Source of the DNA: Nocardioides sp. ChNu-153
GTDB lineage: Bacteria > Actinomycetota > Actinomycetes > Propionibacteriales > Nocardioidaceae
Reading direction: 5' to 3'
Length of the DNA stretch: 64,000 nt
NCBI RefSeq assembly: GCF_030466625.1
Contig: NZ_JADEVT010000004.1
Coordinates: 180,526 to 244,525 of the forward strand
In this document: positions 57,976-64,000 of the stretch, in pieces
How positions within the stretch are numbered: the stretch's first letter is position 1
How the letters are laid out: each line of letters starts with the position of its first letter
Made by a program: the position numbers and the translations under genes
The notes under the pieces: model-generated
Seen by the model: only the letters and a program-made list of their open reading frames with translations
Database searches by the model: none
Told to the model about the DNA's origin: nothing

Positions 57976-60411
57976 TCAGCGCCCGTAGGCAGCGACCCGG
58001 ATGCGGTACAGGCCGTGCTCGCGGGCCTGGGCGTGCGCCGCCTCCCACGAGGACGCCGGGATGCGCACCGAGCGCGCGGCGATCTGCGCCAGGTGGCGCG
58101 CGTCGCCCTGGGCGAGCGGGAGGGCCCGCGCGTCGAGGTGGGCGTCGTACGCCTCGAGGTTCCCCTGGGCCACCCGCTCGGCGGAGGACTCGGCGTACTC
58201 CTCGGCGCAGGCCTGAGCCTCCTCCGCGGTGGGCCGGGTGCAGCTGCGGGTCGCGACGGCGCCCGCCGTCAGGGTGCGGGACCACTGGCCGGCGCGGGTC
58301 GCCTCGCGGCGCGCCGTGACGTACACGTTGCCGGTGCCCGTCATCGTCCACTCCCGGCCCCGGGCGCGGGCCGTCACCGGCACCTGGATCGACGTGCGCA
58401 GCGCCGTCGCCGACGCGGCCGCCGATGCGTCACCCGAGACCCGGCCCGTCACGCTGGCCTCGCTCGTGACCGTGGCCGTCACGGGACCCGGCTCGGGCTC
58501 GGGGTCCGTGGCGGGACGCCCGATGGAGAACACGTCGATCACCTTCGGGGCGACGTCGGGGGTGCGCACGTCGAAGGAGTACGTCGTGATCTCCCCCGAG
58601 CCGGTGTCGAGCTTCGTGAACACGGCCAGGTTGTTGTCCTGCACGTAGGGCAGCGGGGTGCCGGCCTCGTTCGTGTAGGGCGCGACGTTCGGCACGATCG
58701 GCTCGAGACCGCCGGGGTTGTCCTGCGCCCAGTAGTTCGCGGCGTCCCACGGGGCGGGCGGGACCGGGCGGCTGCGCCCGCTGAGCGGGTGGTACGCGCC
58801 GTACGAGTTGCCCGTGTTGGAGGTCTCGAGGAAGTTCGTCGTGCCGTTGTCGGCCACGAAGCGGTTCCACAGGTGGCTGTGGCCGTTGTGCACCAGGTCG
58901 ACCCCGGCGTCCTCGAGCAGCGGCTGCAGGTCGTAGAGCAGCTCGTTCTCCGTGGCCGGGTACTCGTAGCGGACACCCACGAGGTTGCCGGCGTCGTCGC
59001 GCTCCTCGATGCGCTGCGGGTCGGCGAACTGCGGCATCACGTTGTCGCCGAGGCCCTGCGGGCCCTCGTGCAGCATGACCACGCGGTAGCGGGCGTCGGT
59101 GAACTCCTCGCTGGCGAGCTCGTCCTGCAGCCAGGCGTACTGCTCGCTCGAGGCGTCGACGGCCTCGAAGATGTGCTCGCCGTAGCCCTGCGCCAGCGGC
59201 GCCTCGAGGGTGCCGCGCGCCTCCTGGTAGCGGCTCGACGCGGTGCGGGCCGCCGGGTCGGGCGTCGCCGTCGTGCCCCGCCAGATGCGCGTGGAGTAGA
59301 GCGAGACCAGGCGGACGTCGCCGACCGTCGTCGCGTAGTAGGTCTCCCCGCCCGGCGAGGTGTCGGGCAGCGAGAAGATCTCCTCGTAGGTGGTCGTCGA
59401 GAACGAGTTGTCCTCGATCCACCGCTCGCGCACCGCCGGGTCGCCCGACGGGTTCACGTCGGCGGCCACGGCCTCGTACGCCGTCTCCGCGACGGACCGC
59501 GGGACGGGGGCGTTGAAGGAGGCGCCGAGCGCCGTGGCGCCGGCGCGGCGACCCTGCACCTCGTGGTTGCCGACCGCCGGGTAGAGCGGGGCGTTCTGCA
59601 CGATCTCGCCGCCGGCGTAGCTCACGCCGCCCGTCGAGGTGCGGCCGCCGTTGCCCTGCAGCACCGGGAAGAAGCCGGAGCCGCGGGTGTCGTCGAACCA
59701 CTCCGAGGCGCGGTCGGGGATGTTGACGAGGTCGCCCGCGAGGAAGACGGCGTCGATGTCGCCGATGGTGGCGGCCGCCTGCTGGAGGTTGGCGGGGGTG
59801 TTGACCATCGCCTGGTGGTCGCTCGTGAGCAGGATGTCGAGGTCGTCGCCCGCGCGGGCGGCCGGCTGCAGGGTGAAGGTGCCCGAGCCCGCCGTCGCGG
59901 AGCCGTCGAGGCTGACGACGCGGTAGGGCACCTCGGCGCCCGGCGCCAGACCGGTCACGGCGGCCTCGTGGCGCCACACGTCGCGATCGACGATGCCGTC
60001 GGCCTGGGCCGGCTTCACCGGGACGTTGGACTGGAAGTCCTCGGCGACCCGCGAGAGCTGCGACGTCGCGGCGGACACGACGGCGACACCCGGGTACGTC
60101 GTGCCCGAGGCGGCGGCGGCGAGATCGGCCGCGCCGAGGCCCGCGACGCCCTCGCCGACGAGGACGGCGTGGCGCGAGCCGGTGAACTCGGTGAACCAGA
60201 CGACCGACACGCCGTCGGCGGTCGGCGCCTGCAGGAACGGGTCGCTCAGCAGGGCCCGGTCGCCGACCGGGTCGGAGGAGGCGGCGGCCGCTGCGGCGGA
60301 CGGGGCCGCGGTGGCGGTCGCGGTGGTCGGGGCGACCACGGTCAACGCTCCGGTCGCCGCCAGGCAGCAGGCCGCGGCGGCGAGACCTCGCCGCGCTCGG
60401 GAGTGGGTCAT
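57976..60411 (-). CDS. Secreted calcineurin-like metallophosphatase
   Basis: 811 residues. Cleavable signal peptide (Ala-rich, about 1-36), an N-terminal FN3-like domain of the purple acid phosphatase type (about 50-185), then the metallophosphatase core: Thr-Ser-Asp-His, Ala-Gly-Asp-Leu-Val, Gly-Asn-His-Glu, Met-Leu-His-Glu, Gly-His-Ser-His. The last 150 residues (Ser/Ala-rich plus a Cys-containing part) are unassigned. GAGAGG 6 nt before ATG 60411. Substrate unknown; phosphate scavenging is plausible. Confidence 0.88.
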   Translation of the reverse strand: MTHSRARRGLAAAACCLAATGALTVVAPTTATATAAPSAAAAAASSDPVGDRALLSDPFLQAPTADGVSVVWFTEFTGSRHAVLVGEGVAGLGAADLAAAASGTTYPGVAVVSAATSQLSRVAEDFQSNVPVKPAQADGIVDRDVWRHEAAVTGLAPGAEVPYRVVSLDGSATAGSGTFTLQPAARAGDDLDILLTSDHQAMVNTPANLQQAAATIGDIDAVFLAGDLVNIPDRASEWFDDTRGSGFFPVLQGNGGRTSTGGVSYAGGEIVQNAPLYPAVGNHEVQGRRAGATALGASFNAPVPRSVAETAYEAVAADVNPSGDPAVRERWIEDNSFSTTTYEEIFSLPDTSPGGETYYATTVGDVRLVSLYSTRIWRGTTATPDPAARTASSRYQEARGTLEAPLAQGYGEHIFEAVDASSEQYAWLQDELASEEFTDARYRVVMLHEGPQGLGDNVMPQFADPQRIEERDDAGNLVGVRYEYPATENELLYDLQPLLEDAGVDLVHNGHSHLWNRFVADNGTTNFLETSNTGNSYGAYHPLSGRSRPVPPAPWDAANYWAQDNPGGLEPIVPNVAPYTNEAGTPLPYVQDNNLAVFTKLDTGSGEITTYSFDVRTPDVAPKVIDVFSIGRPATDPEPEPGPVTATVTSEASVTGRVSGDASAAASATALRTSIQVPVTARARGREWTMTGTGNVYVTARREATRAGQWSRTLTAGAVATRSCTRPTAEEAQACAEEYAESSAERVAQGNLEAYDAHLDARALPLAQGDARHLAQIAARSVRIPASSWEAAHAQAREHGLYRIRVAAYGR

Positions 60412-60658
60412 CAGGTACCTCTCGGTGTCGTCGGGCGGGCGCGCGCGACGCACGGCGGAGCAGCCCGCAGCGACACTGCTGCGGGCGGGGGCGAGGTTCG
60501 GGGCCTCCCCCGGGCCGACGTCGACGCGCGGTCGTGACGCTGTCGACGCCGGGCGACGGCGAGGTGAACGGGTGGCCGCCGGGCAGGGCCCGGAGGGGGA
60601 AGCGTCACCCGGGCGGGTGAGGTGTCGCTCACGCGCCGCCCGGGGAGAGGACGGACGG
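60412..60658 (-). promoter_or_regulatory. Upstream region of the metallophosphatase gene
   Basis: 247 bp without a gene. Holds GTTCACC (reverse strand, 60563-60569), which matches the half-site of actinobacterial PhoP (PHO) boxes with only a weak second repeat, and a TCACCC/GGGTGA inverted repeat at 60605-60620. No clear -10. Confidence 0.35.
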
Positions 60659-60732
60659 TGCCCCCGGCGGGACTCGAACCCGCACCACGCCGTTTTTAAG
60701 ACGGCTTCCTCTGCCGGTTGGGACACGGGGGC
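60659..60732 (-). tRNA. tRNA with anticodon UAA and a short variable arm
   Basis: 74 nt. Acceptor GCCCCCG/CGGGGGC, discriminator A, D-arm with three pairs (TCC/GGA), anticodon stem GCCGT/ACGGC, loop CTTAAAA giving anticodon UAA (60696-60698), variable loop of five bases, T-arm GCGGG/CCCGC with TTCGAGT. CCA is not encoded. UAA reads the leucine codon UUA, but leucine tRNAs are class II with a long variable arm; this one is class I. The charged amino acid is therefore uncertain. Confidence 0.88.
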
Positions 60733-60785
60733 CGACGGGCCGGCGGGAGGGCCGGCCCGGGTGCTGCTGGTCTGCTGCGGGACTG

Positions 60786-61340
60786 CTACAGGTAGGTCTT
60801 GCGCTGGTAGATCGCGTGGGCGCCGGCGACCCGGTCGAGGAAGAGCAGGCCGTCGCAGTGGTCGATCTCGTGCTGCAGGGCGCGGGCCTCGAACGCGTTG
60901 GCCGTCACCTCGACCTCCTCGCCCGTGCCGGGCAGCTGGCCGCGCACCACGATGCGGGTCGGGCGCTTCACGTCCCCGGTGAGGTCGGGCACCGACATGC
61001 AGCCCTCCCGCGCCTTCTCGTTGCGGCTCGACGAGACGACGACCGCGTTGCAGAGCACGAACGTGCCGTGGTGGTCGCGGGTCTTGGGGTGCGCGGAGAC
61101 GTCGACGCAGAACACCTTCGCGCCGACGCCGACCTGCGGGGCGGCGAGGCCCACGCACCCGGGGCTGACCCGCATGGTGGCGACGAGGTCGGCCGCGAGC
61201 TGCACGGTCTCCGGCGCCGTGGGGTCGACCTCCACGCCGACCGCCGACAGGACGGCGGCGGGGGCGCGCACCACGTCGAGCACGCGGCCGTCCGCCGCCA
61301 GGTCGCTCTCGGTCCAGGCGGTGACCTGCTCGTCGCTCAC
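60786..61340 (-). CDS. def: Peptide deformylase
   Basis: 184 residues. Removes the formyl group from nascent proteins. All three motifs: Gly-Leu-Ala-Ala-Pro-Gln, Glu-Gly-Cys-Met-Ser, and His-Glu-Ile-Asp-His (metal ligands Cys and two His). GTG 61340 overlaps the ACT gene stop (GTGA). Confidence 0.95.
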   Translation of the reverse strand: MSDEQVTAWTESDLAADGRVLDVVRAPAAVLSAVGVEVDPTAPETVQLAADLVATMRVSPGCVGLAAPQVGVGAKVFCVDVSAHPKTRDHHGTFVLCNAVVVSSSRNEKAREGCMSVPDLTGDVKRPTRIVVRGQLPGTGEEVEVTANAFEARALQHEIDHCDGLLFLDRVAGAHAIYQRKTYL

Positions 61341-61855
61341 AGCTCGTCGGCCTCCGCGGCGCGCAGCGTGACGCCCACGCCGAGCGCGCCGGCGGCGGAG
61401 TCGAGCGCGGCCCGCAGGGCGTCGACGTCGACGGTCGTGGGCAGGTCGACCTCGGCGAGCAGCACGTAGAGGTCCCCGGACAGACGGGTGGTGAGGTCGG
61501 TGACGTTGCCGCCGACCTCGGCGACCACGCCGACCACGGTGGACACGATGCCGGGCCGGTCGCCGCCGTGGACGGTCAGCACGTACGGCGCACCCGCCGC
61601 CGCGCCCGCCTGCTCGGCCGGGACCTCGCGCACGGTCACCGTGAGGGTGCCGTCGGCGCTCAGCTCCTCCAGCGCGCCCGCGATGCGGCTCTCCGTGGCG
61701 CCACCGGCGCACACGAGGGTCATCGCGAAGTGGCCGCGCAGCAGCGTCATCGAGGTGTCCTCGATGTTGAGCCCGAGGTCGGCGAGGAGCGCCGTGGTCT
61801 GGGCGATGATGCCGGGGCGGTCGTGGCCGAGGACGGTGATGGCGTGCTGCGTCAC
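61337..61855 (-). CDS. Double ACT-domain protein (GcvR-like)
   Basis: 172 residues, two ACT domains (about 4-85 and 90-172), each with a Gly-x-Asp-Arg-Pro-Gly-Ile loop. GcvR-like proteins bind amino acids and modulate regulators; no glycine cleavage genes are near, so the target is unknown. GTG 61855; co-transcribed with def. Confidence 0.86.
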   Translation of the reverse strand: MTQHAITVLGHDRPGIIAQTTALLADLGLNIEDTSMTLLRGHFAMTLVCAGGATESRIAGALEELSADGTLTVTVREVPAEQAGAAAGAPYVLTVHGGDRPGIVSTVVGVVAEVGGNVTDLTTRLSGDLYVLLAEVDLPTTVDVDALRAALDSAAGALGVGVTLRAAEADEL

Positions 61856-61870
61856 CGGGGCATCCTCTCA

Positions 61871-61943
61871 GCCCGCGCGCGCGGGCGCACCTCGGCCGGG
61901 CTCAGGCTCAGGCTCAGGCTCAGGGCCAGGCTCCGGCTCAGGC
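61871..61943. repeat. Palindrome and 6-bp repeats between ppx and the ACT gene
   Basis: A 16-bp perfect palindrome GCCCGCGCGCGCGGGC at 61871-61886, then about four copies of GGCTCA and degenerate copies to 61943, running into the 3' end of ppx. Confidence 0.75.
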
Positions 61944-62855
61944 GAGCGACGCGGCGATGCCGTCGAGGATGTCGGCGACCGACAGGGTGATGGTGTCCAC
62001 GCCGGCGCGGGCCAGCACCCGGTCGAGGATGACGGCCCCGGCCCCGATGACGTCCGCGCGCCCCGGGTGCATCACGGGCAGCGCGCGGCGCTCCTCGACG
62101 GACAGGGCGAGCAGGCGCGCGACCTCGTCACCGACGGCGGCACGGTCGACGACGGCCTGGTCGATCCGGGCGGGGTCGAAGGCCGGCAGCCCCAGCGCCC
62201 CGGCGCCGACGGTGAGGGCGGTGCCGGCGACGCAGACCACCTGGGCGGCGCGCGCCGGGTCCACGGGGCTCGCGTCGAGGGCGGCCTCGACGTCGGCCAC
62301 GCACGCGGCCACCTCGTCGGGGGTCGGCGGGTCGGAGTGCAGGTGGCGTTCGGTGAGGCGGACCGAGCCGACGTCCATCGAGTGGGCCTCCCGCGCCACC
62401 AGCGCGCCGGTGGGGTCGGCCGGGTCGCGGTCGCCGAGCACGAGCTCGGTGGAGCCGCCGCCGATGTCGACGACCAGGACGGGCAGGGCGGGCTCGTGGC
62501 GCAGGTTGCGCACCGCGCCGGCGAAGGACAGCTCGGCCTCCTCCGCACCCGAGAGCACCTCCGGCTCGACGCCGAGCCGCTCCAGCACCCCGGCGCGGAA
62601 CACGTCGGCGTTGGCGGCGTCGCGGGTGGCCGAGGTGGCGCAGAACCGCACGCGCTCGACGCCGTGCTCGCGGAGCAGGACGGCGTACTCGTCGAGCGCC
62701 GTGAACGCCCGCTCCAGCGCCGCGTCGGCGAGGCGGCCGGTGCGGTCGACGTCCTGGCCGAGCCGCACCATGCGGGAGGTGCGCAGGACGGCGCGGGTCG
62801 GCGTACCCATGAAGAGCTTGATCGTGTTGGTGCCGCAGTCGACGGCGGCGATCAC
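61938..62855 (-). CDS. ppx: Ppx/GppA-family exopolyphosphatase
   Basis: 305 residues, short actinobacterial form (Ppx2-like, no C-terminal HD domain). Asp-Cys-Gly-Thr-Asn-Thr-Ile-Lys (phosphate 1), Ala-Thr-Ser-Ala-Thr-Arg-Asp-Ala, Val-Asp-Ile-Gly-Gly-Gly-Ser-Thr-Glu. Hydrolyses polyphosphate and/or pppGpp. GTG 62855 overlaps the DUF501 stop. Confidence 0.93.
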   Translation of the reverse strand: MIAAVDCGTNTIKLFMGTPTRAVLRTSRMVRLGQDVDRTGRLADAALERAFTALDEYAVLLREHGVERVRFCATSATRDAANADVFRAGVLERLGVEPEVLSGAEEAELSFAGAVRNLRHEPALPVLVVDIGGGSTELVLGDRDPADPTGALVAREAHSMDVGSVRLTERHLHSDPPTPDEVAACVADVEAALDASPVDPARAAQVVCVAGTALTVGAGALGLPAFDPARIDQAVVDRAAVGDEVARLLALSVEERRALPVMHPGRADVIGAGAVILDRVLARAGVDTITLSVADILDGIAASLA

Positions 62856-63475
62856 GACGCCGCACCCTCTCCGGCGGCGGCGGCGTCGGCGGTGGCGGTG
62901 GCGGTGGCGTTGGTGGCGGCGGTGACGCACGGCCCGCTGGCCCACCAGGCGCCGAGGGCGTCGAGCACCTCGTCGCCGAGCGGGTTGACGCCCCGGCCCT
63001 GGGCGAGGGACTGGCCGGCGAGCACGTGGAGGCACTTGACGCGGTCGGGCATGCCCCCGGCGGAGATGCCCGCGATCTCCGGCACGCCGCCGACGCGGGG
63101 CTCGAGCTCGGCGCGCGCCGCGAGGTAGCGATCGTGGGCCGCCGCGTACGCCGCCGCGAGCTCGGGGTCCTCGCCGAGGCGGGTCTGCATCTCCTTCATC
63201 GTGCCGCCGCCCTCGAGCGTGCCGATGCGGGACGCGGCGCGGGGGCAGGTCAGGTAGTACGTCGTGGGGAACGGCGTGCCGTTCGGGAGCCGCGGCAGGG
63301 TCGTGACGACGTCGGGGTTGCCGCACGGGCAGCGGTGGCCGACCTCGGCGATGCCGCGGGGCTCCCGGCCGAGCTGCGCGGTGATCGCGGCGCGGTCGGG
63401 CGCGGTGATCGCCTCGGCGGGCTCGGCGGGCTCGGCGGGCTCGGCGGGCGGCTGGGCGCCGGGCGCGTCGCTCAC
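62852..63475 (-). CDS. DUF501 protein
   Basis: 207 residues. An Ala-Glu-Pro repeat tail (residues 9-20) is followed by the DUF501 domain with a Cys-Pro-Cys-Gly-Asn motif and a Thr-Cys-Pro-Arg. Function unknown; its place between ftsB and ppx is conserved in actinobacteria. GTG 63475 overlaps the ftsB stop. Confidence 0.9.
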   Translation of the reverse strand: MSDAPGAQPPAEPAEPAEPAEAITAPDRAAITAQLGREPRGIAEVGHRCPCGNPDVVTTLPRLPNGTPFPTTYYLTCPRAASRIGTLEGGGTMKEMQTRLGEDPELAAAYAAAHDRYLAARAELEPRVGGVPEIAGISAGGMPDRVKCLHVLAGQSLAQGRGVNPLGDEVLDALGAWWASGPCVTAATNATATATADAAAAGEGAAS

Positions 63476-64000
63476 TCGGTCTCCTCGGGGGTGGGCGCCG
63501 GGATGGACGCGGCGGGGGGCGGGTCGGCCGCGGCCGCGCCCTCGGGGTCGCCGGCCGCCTCCACGGAGTCCCACGCGGTGTCCCACCAGGCCGTGGTGAC
63601 CTCGTCGTCGGGGCGGTCGACGGGCTCGGACAGGGTGCTGGTGGCGTCGAGCGGCGTGCCGTCGGGCTGCACCACGACGTACGAGGTCTCCCCCGGCATC
63701 ACGTAGTCGAGCCGCTCGCGGGCCTGCGTCTCGACGTACGCCGGGTCCTCCCAGCGCCGCTTCTCCCGCTCGAGCTCGTGGATCTCGGCCTGCGTCGCGT
63801 CGATCTGGGCGCGCAGGTCGTCGAGGTGCTCGCGCTGGGTCAGGTAGGCCCGCAGGGACGAGGCGTAGGAGACCGTCAGCACGGCGAGCACGAGCACGAG
63901 GATCGCGGCGCGGCCGGTGAAGCGGGGACGGCGCGGCGCGGCGCCGCGACCGGCGGCGGGACGGCGGCTCGCCCCGCCCCGCGCGGCCGGGCGCGACCGG
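63472..64000 (-). CDS. ftsB: FtsB/DivIC septum protein (5' end outside window)
   Basis: At least 176 codons visible; the true start lies beyond 64000. Basic Arg/Pro-rich cytoplasmic tail, one helix (Ile-Leu-Val-Leu-Val-Leu-Ala-Val-Leu-Thr-Val), a short coiled coil (Leu-Arg-Ala-Gln-Ile-Asp, Ile-His-Glu-Leu-Glu-Arg-Glu), Tyr-Val-Met-Pro-Gly-Glu, and an acidic Pro-rich tail. Divisome protein partnering FtsL and FtsQ. Confidence 0.92.
   Translation of the reverse strand, partial: RSRPAARGGASRRPAAGRGAAPRRPRFTGRAAILVLVLAVLTVSYASSLRAYLTQREHLDDLRAQIDATQAEIHELEREKRRWEDPAYVETQARERLDYVMPGETSYVVVQPDGTPLDATSTLSEPVDRPDDEVTTAWWDTAWDSVEAAGDPEGAAAADPPPAASIPAPTPEETE

Overview
The window is chromosomal DNA of a very GC-rich actinobacterium. 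Nearly every third codon position is G or C, GTG starts are common, and the gene sets are those of the order that holds Nocardioides and relatives (LpqY-SugABC-like importer, FtsB-DUF501-Ppx block, DUF4245-GlpX, PhoH-UppS-TrhA, PaaI, DUF1707, DUF1990). The family placement is inference from gene content. I see no insertion sequence, prophage, integron or CRISPR array; this is core chromosome with a few accessory modules.

Layout. 1-6.2 kb: a DUF4245 protein, a molybdate import operon (HTH-TOBE protein, modABC), glpX, and an alpha/beta hydrolase. 6.2-10.8 kb: a four-gene LpqY-SugABC-type sugar ABC importer behind a 12-bp palindrome. 10.8-17.6 kb: a DUF1707 protein, then a seven-gene thiamine operon (thiE-thiO-thiS-thiG-tenI-like-thiD-thiC) under a TPP riboswitch. 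17.7-22.2 kb: a class I fumarase and a class II fumarase 1.3 kb apart. 22.2-26.3 kb: a secreted lytic transglycosylase, phoH, a 32-residue Cys-rich small ORF, uppS and trhA. 26.4-32.6 kb: a hypothetical gene, a lipase-like hydrolase, a FUSC-like membrane protein, a hotdog thioesterase, and a LysR gene placed between a serine hydrolase and a divergent class A beta-lactamase. 32.6-39.8 kb: an RsmC-like methyltransferase, truA, a PfkB kinase, a GntR regulator, then the infA-rpmJ-rpsM-rpsK-rpsD-rpoA-rplQ operon.

40-44.4 kb: an LLM monooxygenase and a divergent four-gene signalling operon: STAS antagonist, HATPase anti-sigma-type kinase, GAF-PP2C phosphatase, and a cobalamin-binding protein carrying the Wx9EH cap motif of CarH photoreceptors but no DNA-binding domain. 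44.4-57.9 kb: a surface/cell-envelope cluster: a 2,074-residue anchored Ig/FN3 protein, MoxR, DUF58 and a TgpA-like protein that lacks the catalytic cysteine, divergent from an FHA/zinc-ribbon protein and a transmembrane Ser/Thr kinase with an FN3-like ectodomain. 58-64 kb: a secreted metallophosphatase, a short-variable-arm tRNA with anticodon UAA, peptide deformylase, an ACT-ACT protein, Ppx/GppA, DUF501 and FtsB running off the edge.

Regulation. At least twelve genes have a TAnnnT hexamer 6-8 nt before the start codon and no Shine-Dalgarno, the layout of leaderless mRNAs. Operon-internal genes mostly overlap by ATGA/GTGA. Four strong hairpins act as terminators at gene or operon ends. The best candidates for new biology are the B12-type sensor in a partner-switching operon, the UAA class I tRNA, the degenerate TgpA in the Ig/FN3-kinase cluster, and the AmpR-like operator between lysR and the beta-lactamase.
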